Positions 16,541 to 25,303 of a stretch of DNA of 64,000 bases are shown piece by piece. The stretch is from contig JAEZZO010000056.1 of assembly GCA_023418475.1 (NCBI GenBank), positions 1-64,000 on the forward strand, read 5' to 3'. The stretch is from Bacillota bacterium. GTDB lineage: Bacteria > Bacillota > Clostridia > Lachnospirales > Lachnospiraceae. The position numbers and the translations under genes were made by a program. The notes below the pieces were generated by a model that was given only the letters and a program-made list of their open reading frames with translations, was not told the DNA's origin and made no database searches. How positions within the stretch are numbered: position 1 is the stretch's first letter; each line of letters opens with the position of its first letter.

Positions 16541-19003
16541 TTACTTATATGGTTTAAACCTTTTAAGACGAAGTGCGTTTGATACTACCGATACCGAACT
16601 GAAAGCCATTGCAGCTGCAGCAAATACAGGATTAAGCAAAGGTCCTCCGAAAAGATGCAGAACACCGGCTGCAATCGGTATACCGGCAACATTATAGCCA
16701 AAGGCCCAGAATAGATTTTGCTTAATATTGCGAATGGTGCTTTTACTTAGCTTGATTGCGGTCGGAACATCCATCAGGTTACTTTTCATAAGCACGATAT
16801 CTGCTGATTCGATGGCTACATCGGTGCCTGATCCGATCGCAATTCCTACATCCGCCTGCACAAGGGCAGGCGCATCATTAATACCATCGCCAACCATGCA
16901 AACAATTTTGCCCTCTGACTGAAGCTTCTTCACTTCCTTTGATTTTTCATGTGGCAGAACCTCGGAGAGTATCCGGTCAATGCCAACCTGTTTTGCAATC
17001 GCTTCAGCCGTTTTACGGTTATCGCCGGTTATCATTGCTACCTCAATGCCCATATTCTTTAGCTTGTTGATTGCCTTCTTGCTGCTATCTTTTAAAACAT
17101 CAGCAATCGCAATAATACCATACAGCTCATTCTCTACGGCAAGATACACCGGTGTTTTCCCTTCGTCTGCCAGAAGATCGGATTTTCCGCTCAATTTATC
17201 CAGGGAAATTCCTTTCTTATCCATTAACTTTCGATTTCCGATTAAGATTCTCTGATCCTTCATCAGTGCCTCAATTCCCTGTCCCGGTATTGCTTCAAAT
17301 TGCTCCGTCATCATAAGTTCAAGCTGTTCCTTCTGTGCTCTCCTGACTATTGCTTCTCCAAGCGGGTGCTCGGAACCTTTTTCACAGGAAGCGGCAATTC
17401 TTAACAGCAAAGACGGTTCTTTGCCAGGTACAGGTATGATATCGGTAACCTCCGGCTTACCTTCGGTTATCGTACCTGTCTTATCAAAAACAATCGTATT
17501 TACTTTATGTGTGGTTTCCAGTGCTTCACCGCCTTTTATCAGAATACCGTTCTCCGCTCCCTTTCCTGTTCCGACCATTATGGCTGTAGGTGTTGCAAGC
17601 CCCAGTGCACAAGGACATGCGATCACAATCACAGAGATGAATATGGTAAGGGAAAAGGATAGCGTCTGTCCGGAGAAAAACCAGACAAAGAAGGCTGCCA
17701 GTGCGAGCGCACAGACAATCGGAACAAAATAACCGGAAACAATATCCGCCAGCTTGGCGATCGGAGCCTTTGAACCCTGTGCTTCTTCTACCAGCTTTAT
17801 AATCTGTGCTAAAGCGGTATCACTACCGACTTTGGTAGTCTTAAATTTTATCATTCCATTTTTATTCATACTGGCTGCATAAACTTTATCTCCTTGCTTT
17901 TTGTCAACCGGCATACTCTCTCCGGTTAACATGGCTTCATCAATTGATGTATTCCCCTCAAGCACCACACCATCCACCGGAATTTTCTCGCCGGGTCTTA
18001 CCAGAATTACCTGATCTATTTCCACCTCTTCAATTGGAACCTCCGTCTCCCTGCCATCTTCCATTACGGTAGCAGTCTTTGGCGCAAGTCCCATAAGCTT
18101 CTTAATAGCCTCCGAGGTCTTACCCTTAGAAACAGCCTCCAGTGATTTACCTAGTAATATAAGTGCAATAATTACACCTGCCGTTTCAAAATAGAGACTT
18201 TCCACTGCACCAAAATTACCGTTTACTATCTGCTCCGTATTATAAAGGCTGTAAATAACTGCGGCTGAGGTACCGATTGCAACTAATGAATCCATATTCG
18301 GACTTCTTTGCCAAAGTGCTTTAAAGCCTACTGAATAGAATTTATAACCTGCAATGATAATTGGTGTTACCAATGAAATCTGCAGCAGTGCATACCGGAG
18401 CGGATAGGTCATGGGCCGAACTGCTTTGGGTATGGGAAATGGCCACCATGCAACCATTGGTGCCATTGCAAAATATAATAAAGGTATTCCGAAAACCGCA
18501 GCAACAAGGAACTTCGTCCATAGTGTTTTTATTTCTTTCTCCTTCCGAATTTTATCCTCGTCAACAGAATCCGGATTTATTTCTAATGCCTGGTATCCTG
18601 CTTTTTCGATACATTCCTTTATTGTTTTGAGCTTAATTAGGGATTGATCATATTCCACTGTGGCCTTCTCTGTAGCCAAATTAACAGAAACACTCATCAC
18701 ACCATTCAATTTATCAAGAGCTTTTTCCACCCGCTGTGCGCAGGCAGCACAGGTCATCCCGCCAATTGGTATTATGATATGATTATATTGATTTTCTACT
18801 AATACGCCATAACCTGCCTTTTCGACGGCATCTTTAATCGCTAAAATGTTTGTATTTCCTTCCACAAATTCCACGGTTAATTTTTCCGAGGCAAAATTAA
18901 CCGAAGCATCCAGGACACCGTCCACTTTAGCGACCGCTTTTTGGATTCTCTGTGCACATGCTGCACAAGTCATATTACTGATTTTTATTGTTTCCTTACT
19001 CAT
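16541..19003 (-). CDS. copA: Copper-exporting P1B-type ATPase
   Basis: An 820-residue heavy-metal pump that moves Cu(I) out of the cytoplasm. Two N-terminal HMA domains each carry MTCAAC (about residues 11-16 and 83-88). The membrane CPC motif reads IACPCALGLATP, typical of Cu(I) pumps. Further marks are TGES in the actuator domain, DKTGT for phosphorylation, the HP dipeptide in EKGSEHPLGE and the GDGINDAPAL hinge. The length is usual for a two-HMA CopA. The ATG at 19003 ends the repeated 45-nt leader module. It lies between a DUF2318 gene and a lipoprotein gene, in a cluster likely devoted to copper and extracytoplasmic redox. Confidence 0.95.
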   Translation of the reverse strand: MSKETIKISNMTCAACAQRIQKAVAKVDGVLDASVNFASEKLTVEFVEGNTNILAIKDAVEKAGYGVLVENQYNHIIIPIGGMTCAACAQRVEKALDKLNGVMSVSVNLATEKATVEYDQSLIKLKTIKECIEKAGYQALEINPDSVDEDKIRKEKEIKTLWTKFLVAAVFGIPLLYFAMAPMVAWWPFPIPKAVRPMTYPLRYALLQISLVTPIIIAGYKFYSVGFKALWQRSPNMDSLVAIGTSAAVIYSLYNTEQIVNGNFGAVESLYFETAGVIIALILLGKSLEAVSKGKTSEAIKKLMGLAPKTATVMEDGRETEVPIEEVEIDQVILVRPGEKIPVDGVVLEGNTSIDEAMLTGESMPVDKKQGDKVYAASMNKNGMIKFKTTKVGSDTALAQIIKLVEEAQGSKAPIAKLADIVSGYFVPIVCALALAAFFVWFFSGQTLSFSLTIFISVIVIACPCALGLATPTAIMVGTGKGAENGILIKGGEALETTHKVNTIVFDKTGTITEGKPEVTDIIPVPGKEPSLLLRIAASCEKGSEHPLGEAIVRRAQKEQLELMMTEQFEAIPGQGIEALMKDQRILIGNRKLMDKKGISLDKLSGKSDLLADEGKTPVYLAVENELYGIIAIADVLKDSSKKAINKLKNMGIEVAMITGDNRKTAEAIAKQVGIDRILSEVLPHEKSKEVKKLQSEGKIVCMVGDGINDAPALVQADVGIAIGSGTDVAIESADIVLMKSNLMDVPTAIKLSKSTIRNIKQNLFWAFGYNVAGIPIAAGVLHLFGGPLLNPVFAAAAMAFSSVSVVSNALRLKRFKPYK

Positions 19004-19045
19004 ATTGTTAACCTTGTCCTTTCCAAAGTCTAGTGATTTGCGCAG
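19001..19045 (-). promoter_or_regulatory. Repeated 45-nt leader module, copy B (copA)
   Basis: Minus strand, beginning CTGCGCAAATCACTAG, then ACTTTGG, AAAGG and GGTTA, and ending in the copA ATG. It matches copy A (4447-4491) at about 37 of 45 positions without gaps. The DUF2318 gene ends only 75 nt upstream, so the module sits in a short intercistronic gap. Confidence 0.65.
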
Positions 19046-19119
19046 GGATTATAGATACGATTAAGACGCCGTATCCTTATAGCTCCCAGAAACGGACTAA
19101 ATATTATACGTTCTATCCA

Positions 19120-19629
19120 TTATCTCCAGTTTTGAAAAATACTTACTGCTTGTGATAAAATTGTTCTCGGTATCGTAATGGTTTCATTCGAAACTGTTTT
19201 ATATTCATCTGTAATCGGTACCGGATTACATCCGCCTTTTACTATTTCAATATCATTTACACCAAATCGATTTCCACAATTCTGGCATACCATTTCATTG
19301 CCTTCTGCCTTGTAATATCCTTTTCCGGAGTTATAGCAGACCTGGCAGGTATTAAATGCGGTACGAATTGATCCATCTGAAGCCTTTACTGCAATCACCT
19401 CCAGATCAGTTCCATTGATGGTTGCGGGATAGAACGATGGTTTATCGGTTACATCCTTAATCATTATAATGATATCACTGTCGGAAACCGCTGCTTTTAC
19501 CGCTGTATCCGGAACAGTTTTACTGTTTTCTGTAAAATTTTTATAACTTAAGGCTGCTATTATTATGATTACTGCTGCCGCAGCGATAACTGACAATTTT
19601 GTTAATTTTATTTTAAAGATTCTGTTCAT
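19120..19629 (-). CDS. DUF2318 domain protein, membrane-anchored
   Basis: A 169-residue protein with an N-terminal membrane anchor (about residues 8-28) and an extracytoplasmic DUF2318 domain. The family marks are visible: the first cysteine pair CQVC near residue 98, GKGYYK, the second pair CQNC near 115, GNRFGV and the closing GGCNP. Such proteins often sit next to metal transporters and may bind Fe-S or copper through the two CxxC motifs; the biochemical role is not established. The ATG at 19629 carries GGAGG at 6 nt, as part of a hairpin leader module. It lies between the SafE fusion gene and copA. Confidence 0.85.
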   Translation of the reverse strand: MNRIFKIKLTKLSVIAAAAVIIIIAALSYKNFTENSKTVPDTAVKAAVSDSDIIIMIKDVTDKPSFYPATINGTDLEVIAVKASDGSIRTAFNTCQVCYNSGKGYYKAEGNEMVCQNCGNRFGVNDIEIVKGGCNPVPITDEYKTVSNETITIPRTILSQAVSIFQNWR

Positions 19630-19658
19630 TTTTAACCTCCATCTGCCACACATGCGGC
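19627..19658 (-). promoter_or_regulatory. Hairpin-Shine-Dalgarno leader module, copy E
   Basis: Minus strand: the small hairpin GCCGCATGTGTGGC, then AGATGGAGGTTAAAAATG, ending at the DUF2318 start codon. It shares the layout and the AGATGGAGGTTA string with 23368-23398 and 31073-31103, while the stem sequence differs but stays paired. Confidence 0.65.
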
Positions 19659-19743
19659 ATATTAAACTTTAGCGAAAAGCATGTAATTGTTTTTTATCGA
19701 AAAAAACTGCGCTATACACTTTTCCGCCAGCTTTCAGTTACAG

Positions 19744-21237
19744 TTAATAGGATGCGCCTGTGCAGCAGGAACCACCCGAACCGATCGGATTGCGGTTGTT
19801 ATCCTTTAATACATCATTACTATCCACTTGCTTAAGATCGTCAACGACAGTAATTTTGCTTCGTATCATACCCATCCAGCAGCTGAATGGATAGGTACCA
19901 CTCTCTTCGGGCGTAAATTCAATGATATTCTCTCCCTGCACAAGATCTTTCTGTATACCGTATTGCTGTACCACAATACTTTGATTGCAGCCGTTAATAT
20001 CTCCGGCCTTTGCCTGAATAATCCATTTAACCGGAATATTTTTTTGTACTACAATAGGTTCATATCTCCCGGAGGATAGTCCTGTCCTTATTACCTGAAC
20101 ACCGTTCTCAATACGAGCAACATTCAACGTCTTTAAGGTAGTGCCTGCTGCGCTGGTAATATTCGGTATCATAATTCCGGACAATCCCATACCGTTGCTA
20201 AACATAAATATACCTAATACTACTACCAGTACAGCACTTGCAGTCATCATCTTGGCGGTGAACTTCTTACTTAATAAGGAACTCAGAGCACCAAAAGCAA
20301 ACATCAGCGGAACTGTTCCAAGGCTGAATGAAAGCATTGCTATTGCTCCCTTTATTGGGCTACCGGTAGACAATGCATAGATCTGCATTGCTTGCAAGGG
20401 TCCGCAGGGCATCAGACCATTTAGCAGGCCGATATAAAACGGGCTGTTACTGCTGCGCCCGGAATATATCTTTCTGGCAAAAAATTTAGGCAATCTTGGA
20501 TTTAGTCTGCGCAGCCAGTGGAAGGTACCAAGCATATTAATCCCCATAATCATCATAAAAATGCCGGCTAATATCTGAATAAAACCTTTTAATGTCCCTG
20601 AGAAGCTAAAAATCGAACCAAGTGCACCGACAATTCCGCCGATCAGCGTATAGGAAAGCACTCTTCCTATGTTGTATAAAAGGCTTGGTTTTATCAGTGT
20701 CAATTTATCGGAGGCAATATTTTTACCACTGGTTTTCGGAACACATTGTGATAGACAGATGCCACCGCACATTGCCACACAATGTATGGAAGTCAGAAGC
20801 CCAATCAGAAAAAGCATTCCATAGCCCATTCCTTCCTTCGCCAGCGGAAAAGTATCAAACAAACGAAAGAAGCCCAGATGTTTTGCTATCATGTAAAAAG
20901 CAAACAGGATAATCAGTGTTCCCGCTATATTGGTATAATCCCGTTTGTTCTCAAACGATTGCAGTATCTCCTTGCTGCTGCCAGGTTGCACCTGTTTATC
21001 TGTAATGTTTTCTGCTTTCGTATTAACATGATACCCTTCCTTTTCAATGATTTCCTTTATTTTTGCCAGACTTACTTCATTTACATCATATTCTACCAGA
21101 ACCGTGCCTTTGGTATAGCTTGCACGTACTTTAACAATACCCGTTTGTTTCGATAAAATCTGTTCGATTTTATTTTCACAGTTTATACAGGTCATATTGT
21201 CAACATATAAAAGCTTTTCCATAAATTTTGAATTCAC
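19744..21237 (-). CDS. HMA domain - SafE/DsbD-like membrane domain - cupredoxin fusion
   Basis: A roughly 497-residue three-part protein. Residues about 5-75 form an HMA metal-binding domain with MTCINC. A hydrophobic core (about 110-365) has the sulfite exporter TauE/SafE signature SIHCVAMCGGICL and several membrane helices. The C-terminal part (about 375-480) resembles a cupredoxin, with the copper-site-like FSCWMGM and a terminal GGSCC. It probably passes copper or reducing power across the membrane with CopA and the DUF2318 protein. The start is taken as GTG at 21237, since GGGGG lies 6 nt upstream; ATG at 21222 or 21306 is possible. It is the first gene of the cluster. Confidence 0.82.
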   Translation of the reverse strand: MNSKFMEKLLYVDNMTCINCENKIEQILSKQTGIVKVRASYTKGTVLVEYDVNEVSLAKIKEIIEKEGYHVNTKAENITDKQVQPGSSKEILQSFENKRDYTNIAGTLIILFAFYMIAKHLGFFRLFDTFPLAKEGMGYGMLFLIGLLTSIHCVAMCGGICLSQCVPKTSGKNIASDKLTLIKPSLLYNIGRVLSYTLIGGIVGALGSIFSFSGTLKGFIQILAGIFMMIMGINMLGTFHWLRRLNPRLPKFFARKIYSGRSSNSPFYIGLLNGLMPCGPLQAMQIYALSTGSPIKGAIAMLSFSLGTVPLMFAFGALSSLLSKKFTAKMMTASAVLVVVLGIFMFSNGMGLSGIMIPNITSAAGTTLKTLNVARIENGVQVIRTGLSSGRYEPIVVQKNIPVKWIIQAKAGDINGCNQSIVVQQYGIQKDLVQGENIIEFTPEESGTYPFSCWMGMIRSKITVVDDLKQVDSNDVLKDNNRNPIGSGGSCCTGASY

Positions 21238-21312
21238 TCTTAACCCCCATTTCTGCACTGCCATCTGCACATCTTTCGTATTGTGTGTTAAGACGCTTTT
21301 CTTCACACTTTT

Positions 21313-21353
21313 GTTATATCATATCAGTTGTTTATGGAGATATTATGGAGATA
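21313..21353 (-). promoter_or_regulatory. Putative promoter and 11-bp tandem operator of the metal cluster
   Basis: TTATGGAGATA occurs twice without gap (21332-21342 and 21343-21353, plus-strand sequence). On the minus strand it overlaps the place of the -35 box for the -10-like TATGAT/TATAAC at 21323-21313. Eleven-bp direct repeats near -35 are the usual arrangement for OmpR-type activators. Confidence 0.55.
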
Positions 21354-21376
21354 GTTCAAATGGAAGTTATACGACT

Positions 21377-21393
21377 TGTCAAAAGTCTTGACA
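21377..21393. promoter_or_regulatory. Inverted repeat upstream of the metal cluster
   Basis: TGTCAA-N5-TTGACA forms a perfect 6-bp dyad in the short gap between the gdhA terminator and the cluster promoter. It could be a regulator site or two opposing -35 hexamers. No factor is assigned. Confidence 0.3.
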
Positions 21394-21410
21394 CTCCAAT
21401 CTTACTTATA

Positions 21411-21494
21411 AAATAAAAAGCTGCCTAAAAACCATCTTATCTGTCAGATGCTATGGCATCCTTTCAGAAAATTGAAATGGTTTTAAGACAGCTT
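21411..21494 (-). terminator. Terminator of gdhA
   Basis: Arms 21418-21435 and 21477-21494 (AAGCTGYCTWAAAACCAT type) match at 16 of 18 positions around a 41-nt loop. On the minus strand the hairpin is followed by a T-rich tract. It begins about 50 nt past the gdhA stop. Confidence 0.75.
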
Positions 21495-21545
21495 ATTTTA
21501 TTTGTGTTACGTACCCAATTTCCATGTTAAAATCAGATATTTATT

Positions 21546-22880
21546 CTACCAGATACCCTGTGCAAGCATTGCATTTGCTACCTTCTCAAAGCCTGCAATA
21601 TTAGCACCTACTACATAATTACCGGCTGCCTGGTATCTCTTAGCCGCGTCATCCATACTATGATATATATTCACCATAATCTGCTTCAGCTTTGCATCAA
21701 CCTCTTCAAAGGTCCAGCTTAATCGTTCACTGTTCTGCGTCATTTCTAGTGCGGAAGTAGCAACACCACCGGCATTCGCAGCCTTTCCCGGTGCAAACAT
21801 AACTCCATTGTCCTGCAGATACTGTGTTGCCTCGAGTGTTGTTGGCATATTAGCACCCTCTGCTACTGCAAAACAGCCATTTGCAACCAGCACTTTTGCA
21901 TCTTCCAGAAGCAGTTCGTTCTGTGTTGCACAGGGAAGCGCAATATCGCATTTTACGGTCCATACGCCTCTGCCTTCATGGTATTCTGAATTCGGTCTGT
22001 ATTTCTTGTATTCTGTCAGCCTTGCGCGGTTTTCTTCTTTGATTTCCTGAAGCGCTGCAACATCTATACCATCCGGATCATAAACCCAGCCGCTTGAATC
22101 GCTGCAGGTAACCACTTTCGCACCTAACTGATGTGCTTTCTGGATAGCATATATTGCTACATTGCCAGAACCGGATACCGTTGCAATCTTCCCATTGATA
22201 TCCTTGCCGTTACAGAGAAGCATTTCTTCTACCAGATATAATAAACCGTAACCGGTTGCTTCCGTTCTTGCCAAAGAACCTCCGAAGGTTAATCCTTTAC
22301 CGGTTAAAACACCCTCATAAGTTCCCTTAATTTTCTTATATTGTCCGAACATGTAGCCGATTTCTCTTCCGCCAGTACCGATATCTCCTGCCGGTACATC
22401 CACGTCGGCACCTATGTATTTATACAATTCTGTGATAAAACTCTTACAGAATGCTAAAACTTCCCGATCGGATTTACCTTTCGGATCAAAATCTGAACCA
22501 CCCTTACCGCCGCCAATCGGAAGACCGGTTAAGGAGTTTTTAAAGATCTGTTCAAAGCCCAGAAATTTGATAATTCCGATGTTTACAGAAGGATGTAAGC
22601 GCAATCCTCCTTTGTACGGTCCAATTGCATTATTAAATTGTACACGATAACCGGTGTTTACCTGAACTTTACCGCTGTCATCCACCCACGGTACTCTGAA
22701 CTTAATCTGTCTATCAGGTTCCACCAATCTTTCCAGAAGAGCCTCTCTTCTGAATTTTTCTTCATTCGCATCAACAACAACCCGAAGGGATTCCAGTACC
22801 TCCTTCACTGCCTGATGGAACTCCGGCTCTGCGGGGTTTTTCTTAACTACCAGCTCAATTACTTCATCAACGTAACCCAT
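21546..22880 (-). CDS. gdhA: NADP-specific glutamate dehydrogenase
   Basis: A 444-residue hexameric-type glutamate dehydrogenase that aminates 2-oxoglutarate with ammonia and NADPH in the cytoplasm. The substrate region shows YKGGLRLHPSVN, the catalytic segment LPIGGGKGGSDFDPKGKSD, and PAGDIGTGGREIGYM. The Rossmann glycine motif is VSGSGNVA. The length and the start MGYVDEVIELVVKKNPAEPEF are typical of the small bacterial NADP enzymes. AAAGGAG lies 8 nt before the ATG. It is monocistronic, with its own terminator, and is the main ammonia-assimilating enzyme visible here. Confidence 0.96.
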   Translation of the reverse strand: MGYVDEVIELVVKKNPAEPEFHQAVKEVLESLRVVVDANEEKFRREALLERLVEPDRQIKFRVPWVDDSGKVQVNTGYRVQFNNAIGPYKGGLRLHPSVNIGIIKFLGFEQIFKNSLTGLPIGGGKGGSDFDPKGKSDREVLAFCKSFITELYKYIGADVDVPAGDIGTGGREIGYMFGQYKKIKGTYEGVLTGKGLTFGGSLARTEATGYGLLYLVEEMLLCNGKDINGKIATVSGSGNVAIYAIQKAHQLGAKVVTCSDSSGWVYDPDGIDVAALQEIKEENRARLTEYKKYRPNSEYHEGRGVWTVKCDIALPCATQNELLLEDAKVLVANGCFAVAEGANMPTTLEATQYLQDNGVMFAPGKAANAGGVATSALEMTQNSERLSWTFEEVDAKLKQIMVNIYHSMDDAAKRYQAAGNYVVGANIAGFEKVANAMLAQGIW

Positions 22881-23266
22881 GATTTAATCTCCTTTGATTA
22901 AAATTTGCTAACAAATGATTTATTTAAATGGTTCTGTTAGATATTGCCATATAAATTCATTTGCAGTATAGAAGGGTAAATTTAATAGAACAAATACCCC
23001 TTTGTATTTGCTTTTTTTATTATATCTACATTATGTGGTTTAAGCAAGCTTTTTTTCCAAAAGTAACTATTTTCCTCATTCATATTTACAAGGTTTGATG
23101 TCGAAACAAATTTTCTTTGTGCATTCTTGTCTATATAATTTATATATCCGATCATTGAATGGATGAAAATCGCACATAACATTTAATCTATTGTCATTCA
23201 TATGTATTATTGCCCGAGATCAATCATACTCTTATCCGGAAAAGGGTGTTCAACGGAAGGGTTCTA
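22881..23266. other. Divergent intergenic region between gdhA and rqcH
   Basis: AT-rich, with no convincing gene. A 66-codon minus-strand frame at 22982-23182 lacks a ribosome binding site. The region must contain the gdhA promoter, but I could not identify a near-consensus pair. Confidence 0.5.
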
Positions 23267-23275
23267 TGGTATAAT
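23267..23275 (+). promoter_or_regulatory. Extended -10 promoter of rqcH
   Basis: TGGTATAAT is a perfect extended -10 element (TGnTATAAT). There is no good -35 at 17 nt, as expected for this promoter class. The leader to the ATG at 23396 is about 115 nt and ends in the hairpin module. Confidence 0.6.
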
Positions 23276-23367
23276 GCATCATAAATATTGAATAATTATT
23301 TGTGTTCTTACTTGAAAATATACTTTCTTAAGCGGAAAGCATTATCAATAGATAAAGATACACTGTT

Positions 23368-23398
23368 GCCGTCATTACGGCAGATGGAGGTTATTATG
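23368..23398 (+). promoter_or_regulatory. Hairpin-Shine-Dalgarno leader module, copy C (rqcH)
   Basis: GCCGT-CATT-ACGGC (23368-23381) is a perfect 5-bp stem, extended by T-A to 6 bp, followed at once by AGATGGAGGTTATTATG. The ATG at 23396 is the gene start; an in-frame ATG inside AGATGGAGG would add MEVI. Confidence 0.7.
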
Positions 23399-25171
23399 GC
23401 ATTTGATGGTGTCGTTATTGCTAATATAATACAGGAGCTGCGCAGCACTTTATTAAACGGGAGAATCAGTAAGATTGCACAGCCTGAAAAGGATGAATTG
23501 ATACTGACTATTAAAGGGCAGGCTAGGGAACAATATAAGCTTTTATTATCAGCAGGCGCAGGACTTCCTTTGATTTACCTTACTGAAAATACGAAACCCA
23601 GCCCCTTAACGGCTCCTAATTTCTGTATGCTACTCCGTAAGCATCTGAACAGCGCCAAGATCATTGATATCTATCAGCCTGGCCTGGAACGCATCATTCA
23701 TTTTAAGGTGGAGCATCTGGATGAAATGGGTGATGAGCGTACGAAATATTTGATTATTGAATTAATGGGTAAGCATAGTAATATTATTTTCTGTGATGAA
23801 AATTTTACAATCATTGATAGTATTAAGAGAATCAATCAATTTATAAGCTCTGTACGTGAAGTGTTGCCGGGACGCAGTTACTTTGTGCCGGAAACCGTCG
23901 AAAAGCTTAATCCTCTCACGGTTACTTATGAGGATTTTCAAGATAACATTTTGAAAAAACCTATGCCGATCGGGAAAGCGCTCTATAACAGCCTTACCGG
24001 TATTAGTCCCTTACTTGCCAATGAATTATGCTGCAGGGCTTCTATTGATGCACAGGAGCCGACAGAAGCGCTCAGTGAGGCTGCAGGACTGCATTTATAT
24101 CAAAATTTTGCACGTTTCATAGAGGATGTGAAAAAAGGTACCTTTACTCCAAATATTGTTTTGCAGGACAATGTCCCTGTTGAATTCTCAAGTGTAGCTC
24201 TCACTTGTTATACGAATCATGAAATTATGAACTTTTCTTCCATATCTGCACTACTTGAAACCTTCTATGCAGCAAAGGATGCCGTAGCCAGAATAAGGCA
24301 GAAATCCACCGATTTGCGCAAAATTGTATCCAATGCAATTGATCGTGCCAGTAAAAAATATGATTTGCAGAATAAGCAGCTGCAGGATACTCAAAAGCGT
24401 GATAAATACAAGGTTTATGGTGAATTGATCACCGCTTACGGATACGGTCTGGAACCAGGTGCTAAGGTTCTAACCGCCATTAATTATTATGATGATAAGG
24501 AAATCAGTATTCCGTTAGATCCAACCATTACCCCTCTTGAGAATGCAAAGCATTATTTTGATAAATACAGTAAGCTAAAACGTACTTATGATGCACTTTC
24601 GGTACAGATTAAAGAAACCAGCGAGGAGCTTACACACCTTGCATCGATTAAAAATGCTTTGGATATTGCCACAGAAGAAAATGACTTAACTGCGTTAAAG
24701 CGTGAACTGACGGATTATGGTTATATCCGCCGCAAGTACACACACGGACCGACCAAGCAGGAAAAGAAGGTAAATGCTTCAAAAACAGCCGGAAAGAGCA
24801 AACCCTTCCATTACCTTTCCTCCGATGGTTTTCATATGTACGTCGGTAAAAACAATTACCAGAATGACGAATTAACCTTCCAGTTTGCGGATGGCGGGGA
24901 CTGGTGGTTCCACGCGAAGAAAATTGCCGGTTCCCATGTAGTTGTCAAGTCTGAAGGACGGGAGCTGACGGATCGCACCTTTGAAGAGGCAGCACGTCTG
25001 GCAGCGTATTATTCCAGTGCAAGAGATGCAGAAAAGGTAGAAATTGATTATACCTTAAAGAAAAATGTGAAGAAGCCCGGCGGAGGGAAACCCGGTTTTG
25101 TTGTTTATTATACAAACTACTCAATGGTATCTACGACAGAAATAGGCGGTATTTCGCAGTTATCCCAGTAA
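23396..25171 (+). CDS. rqcH: Ribosome quality control protein RqcH (NFACT family)
   Basis: A 591-residue NFACT protein, the bacterial homologue of Rqc2/NEMF. RqcH binds stalled 50S-peptidyl-tRNA and recruits tRNA-Ala to add C-terminal alanine tails. The start MAFDGVVIANIIQELRSTLLNGRI is the family's NFACT-N opening. Two helix-hairpin-helix-like and coiled-coil regions follow (about 280-440), and the NFACT-R domain closes the protein (FHYLSSDGFHMYVGKNNYQNDELT...WWFHAKKIAGSHVVV). It may equally be annotated as a fibronectin-binding protein. The ATG at 23396 is used (GGAGG at 5 nt); the frame opens further upstream without support. Confidence 0.93.
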   Translation: MAFDGVVIANIIQELRSTLLNGRISKIAQPEKDELILTIKGQAREQYKLLLSAGAGLPLIYLTENTKPSPLTAPNFCMLLRKHLNSAKIIDIYQPGLERIIHFKVEHLDEMGDERTKYLIIELMGKHSNIIFCDENFTIIDSIKRINQFISSVREVLPGRSYFVPETVEKLNPLTVTYEDFQDNILKKPMPIGKALYNSLTGISPLLANELCCRASIDAQEPTEALSEAAGLHLYQNFARFIEDVKKGTFTPNIVLQDNVPVEFSSVALTCYTNHEIMNFSSISALLETFYAAKDAVARIRQKSTDLRKIVSNAIDRASKKYDLQNKQLQDTQKRDKYKVYGELITAYGYGLEPGAKVLTAINYYDDKEISIPLDPTITPLENAKHYFDKYSKLKRTYDALSVQIKETSEELTHLASIKNALDIATEENDLTALKRELTDYGYIRRKYTHGPTKQEKKVNASKTAGKSKPFHYLSSDGFHMYVGKNNYQNDELTFQFADGGDWWFHAKKIAGSHVVVKSEGRELTDRTFEEAARLAAYYSSARDAEKVEIDYTLKKNVKKPGGGKPGFVVYYTNYSMVSTTEIGGISQLSQ

Positions 25172-25303
25172 TAATGATTTATGCAGATGTATAAATACAT
25201 TCCAAAGAATAATTTTGCAGCAGAGGAAGCTGCTTTATGATCATACTTAGGATCAGGCTTTTGACAATCGAATCCTATGATAATACTGATAAGGAGAATT
25301 CTT

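Noticed and set aside
22982..23182. A 66-codon minus-strand frame between gdhA and rqcH
   Set aside because: No Shine-Dalgarno before its start, no recognisable domain, and AT-rich composition like the intergenic DNA around it.
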